Source of the DNA: Pirellulales bacterium
Lineage (GTDB): Bacteria; Planctomycetota; Planctomycetia; Pirellulales; JAICIG01
DNA: 43,976 nt
Direction: 5' to 3'
Assembly: GCA_025927475.1 (NCBI GenBank)
Contig: JAICLL010000036.1
Location: forward strand, 1 to 43,976
Shown here: piece by piece, positions 6,573 to 15,897 of the stretch
Numbering within the stretch: position 1 is the first letter of the stretch
Layout of the letters: every line of letters starts with the position of its first letter
Translations under genes and position numbers: made by a program
The notes under the pieces: model-generated
Database searches by the model: none
The model's input: the letters and a program-made list of their open reading frames with translations, nothing else
Told to the model about the DNA's origin: nothing

Positions 6573-8663
6573 ATGGATCTGGCAAACCTTCGCAACATTG
6601 GAATCTCGGCGCACATCGATTCGGGCAAAACGACCCTGAGCGAGCGCATTTTGTTCTATGCCGGGCGCATCCACCGGATTCAGGAGGTCAAGGGCGAAGG
6701 CGGCGCCACCATGGACTACATGGACCTGGAGCGCGAGCGCGGCATCACCATCACCAGCGCCGCCACCACCGTGCATTGGAACGATCACCAGATCAACCTG
6801 ATCGACACGCCGGGCCACGTCGATTTTACCGTCGAAGTCGAGCGCAGCCTGCGCGTGCTCGACGGGGCCGTGCTGGTGCTGTGCGCGGTGGGCGGCGTGC
6901 AGTCGCAGTCGATGACCGTCGATCGCCAGATGAAGCGCTATCACGTGCCGCGGCTGGCCTTTATTAACAAGATGGACCGCACCGGGGCCGACTATCGCCG
7001 CGTGGTCAAGCAACTGCACGAAAAGCTCGATTGCGACGCCCTGCTGATGCAATTGCCCATTGGCAAGGAAGACAACTTCGAGGGCATCATCGACCTGGTG
7101 GCGATGGACGCGGTGTATTTCGATGGCAACAACGGCGAGAAAGTGCGCCGCGAGCCGATTCCCGAGCCGTTGCGGGCCGAGGCGGTCGCCGAGCGGCAGC
7201 ACATGCTCGAAACGCTGGCCATGTACAGCGACGAGCTGATGGAACTGCTGCTGGCCGAAGAAGAGCCGCCCGTCGAGTTGGTTCACTCGCTCATTCGCCA
7301 GGCGGTGCAGAGCCAAGAACTGACGCCGGTATTCATGGGCACGGCCTATCGCAACAAGGGCGTGCAGTCGCTGCTCGACGCGGTGGTGCATTACCTGCCG
7401 TCGCCGCTCGATCGCAACCTGGTGGCCAAGAACCACGCCGACGCCAGCCAGCAGTTTCCCTTGTCGCCCGATCCGGAAAAGCCGTTTGTGGGGATGGCGT
7501 TCAAGATCGTCGAAGATCCGTACGGACAGTTGACGTTCATGCGGATTTACCAAGGCACGATTGCCAAGGGCGAGAGCTATTTCAACCAGCGCACCAGTCA
7601 GAAGCAGCGGTTCAGCCGCATCGTGCGCATGCACGCCGACAAGCGCGAAGAGGCCGACACGGCTTCGGCGGGCGATATTGTGGCGGTGATGGGCGTCGAT
7701 TGCGCCAGCGGCGATACCTATGCCGCGCAGAATAAATACTGCACGCTGGAAAGCATGTTCGTGCCCGACCCCGTCATCAAGATGGCTATCAACCCCCTCA
7801 GCCGCGACGGGGCCGACCGGCTGGGCAAGGCCCTGCAGCGATTCACGAAGGAGGATCCCACGTTCCGCGTGGCCACCGACGAAGAGACGGGCGAGACCGT
7901 GATTGCCGGCATGGGCGAGTTGCACCTGGATATTTACGTCGAGCGCATCCGCCGCGAATACAAGGTCGAGGTCGAGGTTGGCGCCCCCAAGGTCAGCTAC
8001 CGCGAGGCGCCCACCAAGGAAGCCGAGTACAACTTCAAGCACAAGAAGCAGACCGGCGGTTCCGGGCAATTTGCTCATATTGTCGGCCGCATGCTGCCCA
8101 TTCCCGACGACGAGGCCGAGGAAGAAGTCTTCATCTTCGAAGAGAAGGTGGTGGGCGGACGCATCCCCAAGGAATACATTCCTTCGGTCGAAAAAGGCTT
8201 CCGCGATTCGTTGCAAAAAGGCCCCGTGGCGGGATACCCGATTGTGGGCGTGAAGGCGGTGTTGGAAGACGGCTCGTATCACGAGGTCGATAGCTCCGAC
8301 ATGGCGTTTCAGATTTGCGGGCGGAACTGCTTCCGCGAGACTTTTTTGAAGACCAAGCCGGTGTTGTTGGAACCGGTGATGAAATTCGAGGTCGAAGTGC
8401 CGTCGAACTTCCAGGGCAGTGTGGCGGGCGAATTGACCAGTCGCCGCGGCATGATTGTGGCCACCGAGATTCAAGGATCGACGGCCACGATCGAGGCCGA
8501 GGTGCCGTTGGCCGAGACGTTCGGCTACTCGACCGACTTGCGCAGCATGACGCAGGGCCAGGGCACGTTTACGATGGAGTTTTCCAAATATCGCCGCGTG
8601 CCCGCCGCGATTCAGGAAACCATCATCGCCGACAAGAAGAAGCAGTTGGTCGGGGCGAAGTAG
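6573..8663 (+). CDS. fusA: elongation factor G, spdEFG1/mitochondrial type
   Basis: EF-G of 696 residues, the GTPase that drives ribosome translocation and, with RRF, recycling. G1 is AHIDSGKT (residues 13-20), switch region LERERGITI (about 52-60), G3 DTPGH (78-82), G4 NKMD (132-135); domain IV has QTGGSGQFAHIVG and the C-terminus ends ADKKKQLVGAK. AHIDSGKT with Ser instead of the usual Ala, and MDLERERGIT with an LER motif where classical bacterial EF-G has EQERGIT, match the spdEFG1 subfamily shared by spirochaetes, planctomycetes, deltaproteobacteria and mitochondria. The ATG at 6573 is chosen because family similarity begins at NLRNIGISAHID. No rps12, rps7 or tuf is adjacent, so this is not the str operon copy. 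Confidence 0.95.
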   Translation: MDLANLRNIGISAHIDSGKTTLSERILFYAGRIHRIQEVKGEGGATMDYMDLERERGITITSAATTVHWNDHQINLIDTPGHVDFTVEVERSLRVLDGAVLVLCAVGGVQSQSMTVDRQMKRYHVPRLAFINKMDRTGADYRRVVKQLHEKLDCDALLMQLPIGKEDNFEGIIDLVAMDAVYFDGNNGEKVRREPIPEPLRAEAVAERQHMLETLAMYSDELMELLLAEEEPPVELVHSLIRQAVQSQELTPVFMGTAYRNKGVQSLLDAVVHYLPSPLDRNLVAKNHADASQQFPLSPDPEKPFVGMAFKIVEDPYGQLTFMRIYQGTIAKGESYFNQRTSQKQRFSRIVRMHADKREEADTASAGDIVAVMGVDCASGDTYAAQNKYCTLESMFVPDPVIKMAINPLSRDGADRLGKALQRFTKEDPTFRVATDEETGETVIAGMGELHLDIYVERIRREYKVEVEVGAPKVSYREAPTKEAEYNFKHKKQTGGSGQFAHIVGRMLPIPDDEAEEEVFIFEEKVVGGRIPKEYIPSVEKGFRDSLQKGPVAGYPIVGVKAVLEDGSYHEVDSSDMAFQICGRNCFRETFLKTKPVLLEPVMKFEVEVPSNFQGSVAGELTSRRGMIVATEIQGSTATIEAEVPLAETFGYSTDLRSMTQGQGTFTMEFSKYRRVPAAIQETIIADKKKQLVGAK

Positions 8664-8721
8664 GGCCGGGGCATTGTGCCCTGACGCCTTACCGCCTCGT
8701 GCTTGCACTTCTGCTAATGCG

Positions 8722-9180
8722 ATGCGCCGCCAGGACGAGAACCTCAATCTCATGTTCTACGAGGCTTCAGATGGGCCTCGAGTCGTGCTGTTTGGCTCGT
8801 TGACATGCCGGATTGACAAACTCGCCGGAGTATTCAGGCGCCTATCTCAGGGCGAAGGGCCTTTCGATCTGCATTTGCTTCCCTTCATCCGCGCGTTTGC
8901 CGGCACCCGCGTGAGGGCAGCGCGCTGGGCGCCGCGATCCGAAGGACTGAGAGGCGTCGGTCAGGGGCTGAATAGGATCGCGTCGCAAACCGGCGAAGAG
9001 TTTGAGTGGTGTCTCACCGCTGACGACTGGGAAAACTTCGCGGAGTTGCTCGGTCCGCTCGCCGACTCCCGCGATCCAGGACACCAATATCTCAACGCTT
9101 GTCCTCACGATGACGCCATCGTCGTTGTTTCGAAAGGAGAATATGGCGAAGAGATTTTAGAAGGGCTTACGAGAGATTAG
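8722..9180 (+). CDS. hypothetical protein
   Basis: Protein of 152 residues starting MRRQDENLNLMFYEAS; an internal start at 8752 (MFYEASDG) is also possible, and an upstream one at 8674 would add unlikely Pro/Ala-rich sequence. It is soluble and mixed alpha/beta in appearance, with motifs RVVLFGSLTCRIDKL, FDLHLLPFIRAFAG and FEWCLTADDWENFAELL, and an acidic C-terminus. I recognise no family. It follows fusA by 58 bases on the same strand and converges with the MFS gene. Its codon usage is less GC3-biased than fusA, which could mean recent acquisition. Confidence 0.6.
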   Translation: MRRQDENLNLMFYEASDGPRVVLFGSLTCRIDKLAGVFRRLSQGEGPFDLHLLPFIRAFAGTRVRAARWAPRSEGLRGVGQGLNRIASQTGEEFEWCLTADDWENFAELLGPLADSRDPGHQYLNACPHDDAIVVVSKGEYGEEILEGLTRD

Positions 9181-9241
9181 CAGGGCAACGAGCCATTTGC
9201 ATGACCCACAGCTTGCCCGTCACGAGCAGTGGAAGGCCATC

Positions 9242-10585
9242 CTACGCGGGGGCTTCGAGCGAGGGCTGGACCGGTCTACTGGCATCAATGCCAAAGGCCG
9301 CGACGCCTGAAATGAGAAACGCCGCGGCGCAGGCCCAGAGGCCGGCGTTCCATTCCATGGCCTGACCTTCGCGCTGGCTAAGCCAACCCACAATCACGGG
9401 CGCCGCCGCGGAACCAAAATTGCCCCACATGTTTCCCCAGCCCAACACAACGCCGACATATTTGCCGCCGACATCTTGCGCGAAGGCCCAGGTGGCGGGC
9501 ACGCCCAGGTCGGTGGCAATGGCCACCAGGCAAAAAGCCGCCACCACCGACCATTGCGGCGCCAGATAGGGCACGGCCACGAAGGCCGCCGCCGCGATGA
9601 ACCGCGACAGCGCGAGCGGCAATGCCCGCCCCCAACGCAGGCCGAGGTGGCGCGTGACCGCGTCGGTGATGCGTCCGCCGAAGAGCATGCCGGCCATGCC
9701 CGCCACCAGCACCATCGCGTTCATGTTCGCGCCGCGTTCTCCCGAAAAGCCGCGGGCTTCGACCAGGTAGCGCGGCAGCCAGGTCACCAGAAACACCCAG
9801 CCGAAATTGGTGGTGAACTGGGCCAGGCACATCAGCCACATGTTGCCGCTGGTCAGCAGATATTGAAAGCCGGTGAGCGCCTCGCGGAATTCGTTCGCGT
9901 TGGCCTGCGTTTCCGATTCATCGACGACGCGGCCGGCGATCAGGCTGCGTTCGGCGGTATTGACGCGCGGATGTTCTCGCGGCCAGTCGCGCACCATCCA
10001 CCAGTACGCCCCTGCAACCACCGCACCCAGCCCGCCATAGAGCAGCATGATCCATCGCCACTGGCCCGAGACGACGATCATGCGCGTGGTGAACGCCAGC
10101 CCCGCCGCGGCGCCGATTCGCCCTCCAAAACCAATCATCGCGCTGGCCCAGCCGCGCTCGGCCAACGGCACCCAACGGCTGAGCAGGCTGCCGCTGGCCG
10201 GATAGGCCCCGGCCTGCATCAGGCCCATGGCCAGCCGGATTAGAAACAGCATGGCAAAGCCCTTGGCCAGACCCGTGGCCGCCGCGAACAGCGACCAGCC
10301 GACGATGTAAAAGCAGTAGAGCCGCCGCGGGCCAAAGCGGTCGGCCAGCCAGCCGGCGGGCACTTGCATGAGCGCATACGACCAGAAAAACGCGCTCAGG
10401 CTCCAGGAGGTTTGGTCGTCATCCAGCCCCAAGTCGGCGACAACCGGCTTGTACTTGAGCAATTCGGAGAGACAGTAGCGATCGAGATACAATACCAACG
10501 ACGCCAGCGTGGCGATCAACACCACCTGGTGGCGGACGCCGGTGGCGCCATTTGCGATTTCTGATTTTGGATTTTCGATTGCCAT
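9242..10585 (-). CDS. MFS transporter, anion:cation symporter-like
   Basis: Protein of 447 residues with about twelve hydrophobic segments. The first helix carries the ACS-family LYLDRYCLSELLK pattern; the loop 2-3 MFS signature GWLADRFGPRRLY lies at about residues 78-90, and helix 4 has the MGLMQAGAYPAS pattern seen in glucarate/hexuronate/sialate carriers. The second half has the matching FGGRITDAVTRHLGLR loop. It probably imports an organic acid or sugar acid by ion symport; the substrate cannot be told. The first 13 residues (MAIENPKSEIANG) are encoded by an interspersed repeat (10556-10619), so the annotated start at 10585 may be wrong; GTG/TTG codons around residues 20-22 are alternatives. 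Confidence 0.88.
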   Translation of the reverse strand: MAIENPKSEIANGATGVRHQVVLIATLASLVLYLDRYCLSELLKYKPVVADLGLDDDQTSWSLSAFFWSYALMQVPAGWLADRFGPRRLYCFYIVGWSLFAAATGLAKGFAMLFLIRLAMGLMQAGAYPASGSLLSRWVPLAERGWASAMIGFGGRIGAAAGLAFTTRMIVVSGQWRWIMLLYGGLGAVVAGAYWWMVRDWPREHPRVNTAERSLIAGRVVDESETQANANEFREALTGFQYLLTSGNMWLMCLAQFTTNFGWVFLVTWLPRYLVEARGFSGERGANMNAMVLVAGMAGMLFGGRITDAVTRHLGLRWGRALPLALSRFIAAAAFVAVPYLAPQWSVVAAFCLVAIATDLGVPATWAFAQDVGGKYVGVVLGWGNMWGNFGSAAAPVIVGWLSQREGQAMEWNAGLWACAAAFLISGVAAFGIDASRPVQPSLEAPA

Positions 10586-10619
10586 CAGCCCAATCCAAAA
10601 TCGAAAATCTAAAATCCAA
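10556..10619. repeat. AATCCAAAATCGAAAATC-type interspersed inverted repeat
   Basis: The left part GATTTTGGATTTTCGATT (10563-10580) is the complement of motifs in the right part AATCCAAAATCGAAAATC (10592-10609), a further TAAAATCCAAAA follows. The same motif is tandemly repeated at 40557-40597. It covers the annotated start of the MFS gene and its 5' flank. Confidence 0.75.
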
Positions 10620-10625
10620 AACCGC

Positions 10626-10943
10626 TTAAGCCTGGCCCAAGGTAGCGAGTAGTTCGCTCATTTCGCCGGCGGCGTGCAGATCGCCCTGCCGCCGCGCTTG
10701 CTCGATGCCGTCGCGCAGCGCGGCCCGGGCGTCTTCGATGCGGCCCAACTCGGCAAGCTGCTGACCCGAACGGAAAAACGCCGGCACATACGGCGGATCA
10801 TCGCTCATCAATTCGCGCAGCCGCTCGAGACTGCGATCGTGCTCGTTCTCCTTGGCTAGCTCCATCGCCAGGCTATAGCGCAGGAAGACGTCTTTTGGAT
10901 CGTCGAGCAGCATGGCTTCGATGCGTTCGCGGCGTGTGGGCAT
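10626..10943 (-). CDS. small TPR-like repeat protein
   Basis: Protein of 105 residues starting MPTRRERIEAMLLDDPKD. It has two to three helical hairpins with TPR-like spacing: LRYSLAMELAKENEHDRSLE, VPAFFRSGQQLAELGRIEDA and RAALRDGIEQARRQGDLHAA. Such proteins are usually protein-protein adaptors; the partner is unknown. The start at 10943 is preferred (AAGAG upstream); the frame stays open to 11051, but that extension runs into a palindromic repeat. It sits between leuD and the MFS gene on the same strand. Confidence 0.75.
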   Translation of the reverse strand: MPTRRERIEAMLLDDPKDVFLRYSLAMELAKENEHDRSLERLRELMSDDPPYVPAFFRSGQQLAELGRIEDARAALRDGIEQARRQGDLHAAGEMSELLATLGQA

Positions 10944-11006
10944 AGCTCTTGGCGTCAATGGTATCCGATCAGTTTTGGCAATCAACGGCGGCAATGGATA
11001 TAGCCC

Positions 11007-11101
11007 GTAGGGTGGGCCGAGTGAAACGAGTCCCACCATCTCAGGCGGCACGATTCGGCAAGGTCAAATACGGCCGAACGGTGGGACTCGGCCCACCCTA
11101 C
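11007..11101. repeat. 95-bp inverted repeat (GTAGGGTGGGCCGAG type)
   Basis: Left arm GTAGGGTGGGCCGAG + nine extra bases + TCCCACC (11007-11037); right arm 11080-11101 is the exact complement of GTAGGGTGGGCCGAGTCCCACC. It is an interspersed palindromic repeat type widespread in several bacterial phyla. Its right end supplies the TAG stop of leuD (11098-11100). Confidence 0.8.
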
Positions 11102-11682
11102 ATGGCCGCTTCGTAGGCGGCGATTTTGTCTGCGTGGGCCAGCGTCAGGCCGATGTCGTCCAGCCCGTTCAAGAGGCAATGTCTTCGGAACGGCTCGACG
11201 TCGAACGAAAGATTCAGCCCGTGCTCGTCGCGGATGGTCTGGCTCTCCAGGTCGATGGTCAGTCGATAGCCCGCGTGCTTCGCCGCCCGGCGGAACAAAT
11301 CGTCGACCTGCGCTTCGTCGAGCCGGATGGGCAGCAAACCGTTCTTGAAGCAGTTGTTGTAGAAAATGTCGGCAAAGCTGGGGGCGATGATGGCCCGGAA
11401 GCCAAAATCTTCCAAGGCCCAGGGCGCGTGTTCGCGGCTCGATCCGCAACCGAAATTGCGCCGCGCCAGCAGAATGGTGGCGCCGCGAGATTCCGGGCGG
11501 TTCAGCTCAAATTGCGGGTCGGGCGAGCCATCGGGCAGTTGCCGCCAATCGAAGAACAGAAACTGGCCGAAGCCAGTCCGTTCGATCCGCTTCAAGAACT
11601 GCTTGGGGATGATCTGATCGGTATCGACGTTGGCCCGGTCCATCGCAGCGACCAGGCCGGAGTGTTGGGTGAAGGGTTTCAT
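11098..11682 (-). CDS. leuD: 3-isopropylmalate dehydratase small subunit
   Basis: Protein of 194 residues, full length for LeuD. With LeuC it isomerises 2-isopropylmalate to 3-isopropylmalate in leucine synthesis. Motifs: [19 protein letters not shown] at the N-terminus with the substrate-loop [12 protein letters not shown], the swivel-domain active-site motif [19 protein letters not shown] (about residues 76-94), and [17 protein letters not shown]. The ATG at 11682 overlaps the upstream TGA (ATGA), showing translational coupling to the unknown 312-residue gene; TAGGAG lies just before the start. Unusually, leuC is about 2.5 kb away. The stop codon lies in a repeat element. Confidence 0.95.
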   Translation of the reverse strand: MKPFTQHSGLVAAMDRANVDTDQIIPKQFLKRIERTGFGQFLFFDWRQLPDGSPDPQFELNRPESRGATILLARRNFGCGSSREHAPWALEDFGFRAIIAPSFADIFYNNCFKNGLLPIRLDEAQVDDLFRRAAKHAGYRLTIDLESQTIRDEHGLNLSFDVEPFRRHCLLNGLDDIGLTLAHADKIAAYEAAM

Positions 11683-12617
11683 GCTCCTACCAATGAAAGG
11701 CTCTTGTGTGGATTGAAAATGTCGCGATGCGCCTCGGCCCGTTTCTCGACAATCGTTGACCGAAACGCGCCGTTTCCCTTTTGGCACGACTCAGGCTCGA
11801 CTCCGTTTTGGCTGTCTACACGTTCGGGTAGGATCTCAAAGGCTTTCTTGGCCGCGGTGATCGCATTCTGTTGCTCACCGAGCAATTCAAAACTCAGAGC
11901 CTGACTCAACAACCCCGCACCCGCAACGCAATTTTGCCATGAGCCACGCGGCGAGTTTGGCAGTGCCGATGCTCCGCGTGCCGCAATTTCGACGATTTTC
12001 GCCAGTTCGCCGGTCGTGTTGTCACCACCGAGGATCGATATACAATCGAAAAGCACATCGGCGGCGAGCAGCAGCTCAAGCGGGCTTGCCCCTCGGCCAG
12101 CTAATGCCAGGGCCTCACTGCGCGCTTGTTCATATTGCTCGGCCTGCAGCCGGTATCGGAGTAAATGCCACTTGAGACGAAGGTCACTGGGCCTACGGCG
12201 CACCGCGTCGGCCATAAACAAAACGGCTGGAAACGGCTGCCCTAACTCCATCCAGCAGATGCCGCGCAGCGCTGAAACGTCCGCGAGGGGTAACTTATCC
12301 TCGTGCGCGCGAAGAAAGGCAAGGAGTGCCCGCCAATCTTGCGAGTCCTTAACGTTGCGGAACTGATGGAGCACATCACGGCGCAATTCCGTAGGCGGAT
12401 CGCGCTCCTCAGTCAAGTGCGATAAATCGATTGCTAGCTCGTTCGCAAAAGAAAATTCGTCCGATGTCAATTGTCTCCATGGTCGGTCCATCTCATCACG
12501 AATCGCATCTGCCTTGTCGTCATCTCCGGAAGCGGACTGAATCTGAGAATACAATTGACAGAACAGCCGGACATACCGGCTGAAATTATCAGTTATGGTT
12601 ACAGACGCCAGGCGCAT
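11679..12617 (-). CDS. hypothetical protein with TPR-like C-terminal half
   Basis: Protein of 312 residues. A perfect GGAGG seven to eight bases upstream fixes the ATG at 12617 ([12 protein letters not shown]), two bases after the preceding gene's stop. N-terminal residues 1-120 are helical with many charged residues; residues about 130-240 have TPR-like pairs ([57 protein letters not shown]). No enzyme motif is seen. Cotranslation with both the upstream 139-residue gene and leuD implies one operon, yet nothing links it to leucine synthesis. Lower GC3 than leuD suggests the two unknown genes were inserted ahead of leuD. Confidence 0.7.
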   Translation of the reverse strand: MRLASVTITDNFSRYVRLFCQLYSQIQSASGDDDKADAIRDEMDRPWRQLTSDEFSFANELAIDLSHLTEERDPPTELRRDVLHQFRNVKDSQDWRALLAFLRAHEDKLPLADVSALRGICWMELGQPFPAVLFMADAVRRRPSDLRLKWHLLRYRLQAEQYEQARSEALALAGRGASPLELLLAADVLFDCISILGGDNTTGELAKIVEIAARGASALPNSPRGSWQNCVAGAGLLSQALSFELLGEQQNAITAAKKAFEILPERVDSQNGVEPESCQKGNGAFRSTIVEKRAEAHRDIFNPHKSLSLVGA

Positions 12618-12619
12618 TT

Positions 12620-13039
12620 CTAACCCTCCAGTCGCCATTCGTCGCGAGTCGCAGCTAACGCAGCCAGATAATCGGCCAAAAGCATTCGGTATGCCGGTTC
12701 GATGAACCCGTGGTGCTTGTTTTCCTTGCGCAGCGACAAACCAGCCATCAGCGGACCATTCTTAAACTGCCCGTCGCCCATACTCCAGCAACAATCTTCG
12801 TCTCTTCCAGTCGCCCCCTGGATTACGTGTGCAAGCCGCTTTGGCGCACGGAACGCCGGAAGTGACTCCATCTTTGGCGAAACCGACATGCCCCCTCGCC
12901 CAGTTTCGACAGTACCGTCAGGGTTTACGTCGATGTCGAAATTTGGATTCGGCGGCAATCGAACACCTAAAGTGCGCGCGGTGTTGCCCGTTTTTGGCTT
13001 GTTGCCGTCGGGCGTCATTACCCGGTAAATCAGCGGCAT
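12620..13039 (-). CDS. hypothetical protein, first gene of the leuD operon
   Basis: Protein of 139 residues, MPLIYRVMTPDGNKP at the start, RGGMSVSPKMESLPAFRAPKRL in the middle and HGFIEPAYRMLLADYLAALA near the end. I do not recognise a named family with confidence; the layout (short N-terminal strand YRVM, central GGMSV loop, C-terminal helix with FIEPA and a terminal W) is loosely reminiscent of small ADP-ribosyltransferase-like toxins such as Tse2, but no catalytic set can be demonstrated. A TATAAT lies at 13055-13060 on this strand, close to the start, with TTGGGC 18 bases upstream of it. The next gene follows after two bases. Confidence 0.6.
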   Translation of the reverse strand: MPLIYRVMTPDGNKPKTGNTARTLGVRLPPNPNFDIDVNPDGTVETGRGGMSVSPKMESLPAFRAPKRLAHVIQGATGRDEDCCWSMGDGQFKNGPLMAGLSLRKENKHHGFIEPAYRMLLADYLAALAATRDEWRLEG

Positions 13040-13054
13040 TCAACACAGCACTTA

Positions 13055-13084
13055 ATTATACGTAGAGCGCCGGCGTCGGCCCAA
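13055..13084 (-). promoter_or_regulatory. candidate sigma-70 promoter for the leuD operon
   Basis: Read on the minus strand: TTGGGC (13084-13079), an 18-base spacer, TATAAT (13060-13055). The start codon of the 139-residue gene is only 16 bases downstream, so the transcript would have a very short leader. Confidence 0.4.
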
Positions 13085-13092
13085 AGACGCCA

Positions 13093-13611
13093 TTATACCC
13101 GCGCAAGACATCCCGAGCGAGCCGGCAAAGCAACCACCGGTTTGAGCGCCGTGAAGACGCCGTATTGCAGGCTTTTCAGCGCATAGCCCAGCCACATGCG
13201 AAAGACGGTTCGCAAGAAATCTCGATCGCGGTTCGAGCGGTTCATTAAGAATTGCCGGTACTCACGTTCTCGGAGCAGGCCGCGCAACACACCGCAGATG
13301 CACAGCCGCCAGGTCTTTTTAACTTGCCGGCTGAGATCCTGAAAGGCCACCGGCTCCAGGCCCGCGGCGGCAATCATGTGCCGGTATTCGGCGGCCGTGC
13401 CCATGCCGGGCAACCGCGTTTCGCGGCAAATGGGTTCGAGCAAGAACCGCACTTCCGCCCAGTGCGGCGCCGGCCGCGCCAGCCAGGCGCAAACTACCAG
13501 CCGCCCGCCGGGCCGCAGCACCCGCCGTGCTTCGCAGAAGAACTGCGGCTTATCGACCATGTGCTCCGTGCTTTCAATGGCGATCACCGCGTCGAACAAC
13601 TCGTCGGGCAA
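13093..13611 (-). pseudogene. N-terminally truncated class I SAM methyltransferase
   Basis: About 172 residues of the C-terminal half of a UbiE/class I methyltransferase: FDAVIAIESTEHMVDKPQFF (the motif II/post-I region), ARRVLRPGGRLVVCAWLA (motif III), then a helical tail typical of cyclopropane/tocopherol-type methyltransferases. The SAM-binding motif I (E/DxGxGxG) is absent, the only start available is a TTG at 13611, and a TAA closes the frame at 13618-13620. The coding sequence stops abruptly where a plus-strand gene remnant begins. Non-functional as it stands. Confidence 0.75.
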
Positions 13612-14065
13612 CCACCATTACCGCGTGGAACCCGGCGGTCAACAAGACGCAGGCCATTCTCGCCTCCGATCAATCGGGCACCGGCGCGGGTCTACAAGCT
13701 GCTGGCGCTGGGCAGTAATAGCCAGGGCAATTTTCTCTATGCCACCGATTTCCACAACAACAAGATCGACGTCTTCGACAAACACTTTCAAAAAGTGCCG
13801 CTGGGCGCGAACGGCTTCGACACGTTCACCGACCCGAATGAACCGGCCGGCTTCGCCCCCTTCGGCATCAAGGACATCAACGGTACTTTGTTTGTGAGCT
13901 ATGCCAAGCAACTGGGGCCCGACAACACCGACGATCAGGAAGGCCCCGGCAACGGCTTTATCGACACGTTTGACACCTCCGGGCATTTTCTCGGGCGATT
14001 TGCGTCGGGCACGGCCGCCGGCGGCACGTTGACCCAACTCAATTCGCCCATCGGCATTGGCTCGA
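13612..14065 (+). pseudogene. internal fragment of a TIGR03118-type protein, frameshifted
   Basis: Begins abruptly with ITAWNPAVNKTQAILASDQ in one frame and continues in the next frame with VYKLLALGSNSQGNFLYATD, FHNNKIDVFDKHFQKVPLG, FAPFGIKDINGTLFVSYAKQ and GPGNGFIDTFDTSGHFLGRF, ending at LNSPIGIG. This matches the beta-propeller-like TIGR03118 family. The frame change near 13685 fits one extra G (a GGCGCGGGTC run where GGCGCGGTC is expected). N-terminus and C-terminus are both missing, so it is a broken remnant. Confidence 0.72.
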
Positions 14066-14132
14066 CGCGCAAAACGACCGCGCGCTTCACACATAGAAAC
14101 GGACGCGCAGCCCAAAAGCGGGCGCACTTTTT

Positions 14133-14155
14133 CAGACGACACACGAAGTCGTCTG
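14133..14155. repeat. perfect 8-bp stem-loop downstream of leuC
   Basis: CAGACGAC, seven-base loop, GTCGTCTG. It lies 58 bases beyond the leuC stop. In the leuC transcript the stem would be followed by A residues rather than U, so it is not a canonical intrinsic terminator. Confidence 0.4.
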
Positions 14156-14212
14156 CCTCGCGGCGCTAACGATTTTCGCAGCGCCGCAAATCAAGATCGA
14201 TTCGCAACGTGT

Positions 14213-15634
<1,422 letters not shown>

Positions 15635-15685
15635 CGTTCGTTGGGGGAGGGCTATCTTGAAATGTTCGCGAGGGCGAAGAAAGTC

Positions 15686-15691
15686 ATTATA
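15686..15691 (-). promoter_or_regulatory. candidate -10 element for leuC
   Basis: GGGTATAATG on the minus strand, with TATAAT at 15691-15686, about 52 bases before the first leuC start codon. The -35 region is poor (TGGCTG at a 16-base spacing). The same GGGTATAATGGCG-like string occurs at 13092-13097. Confidence 0.35.
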
Positions 15692-15897
15692 CCCGCGAGA
15701 CCCGCGCCAGCCACAGGCTCAAAACGGAAGGGGAACGGAAGGGGATATGGGCGGTTCGGGCCGACGAGCGGCGTCATCGTAAGTGGCTTATTAGGTGCGT
15801 GTACCGATGAACCATGCGGCCACGGGCTCCGTAGAAATAAGTATAGGGGACCCTTGTTCTTCGCAAGCAAGCAGCTTGTAAACCGGCAGCGAATTGA

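Noticed and set aside
6297..8753. An 818-codon open frame on the minus strand across fusA.
   Set aside because: It is fully antisense to a well-conserved EF-G gene; the high GC3 of this genome leaves antisense frames open. The translation is Arg/His/Gly/Leu-rich with no family signal.
12620..13039. Calling the 139-residue protein a Tse2-type toxin.
   Set aside because: Only the general layout is reminiscent; no catalytic residues or convincing motif could be matched, so it is left as hypothetical.
14133..14155. The stem-loop after leuC as an intrinsic terminator.
   Set aside because: In leuC's transcript the stem is followed by an A-run, not a U-run.
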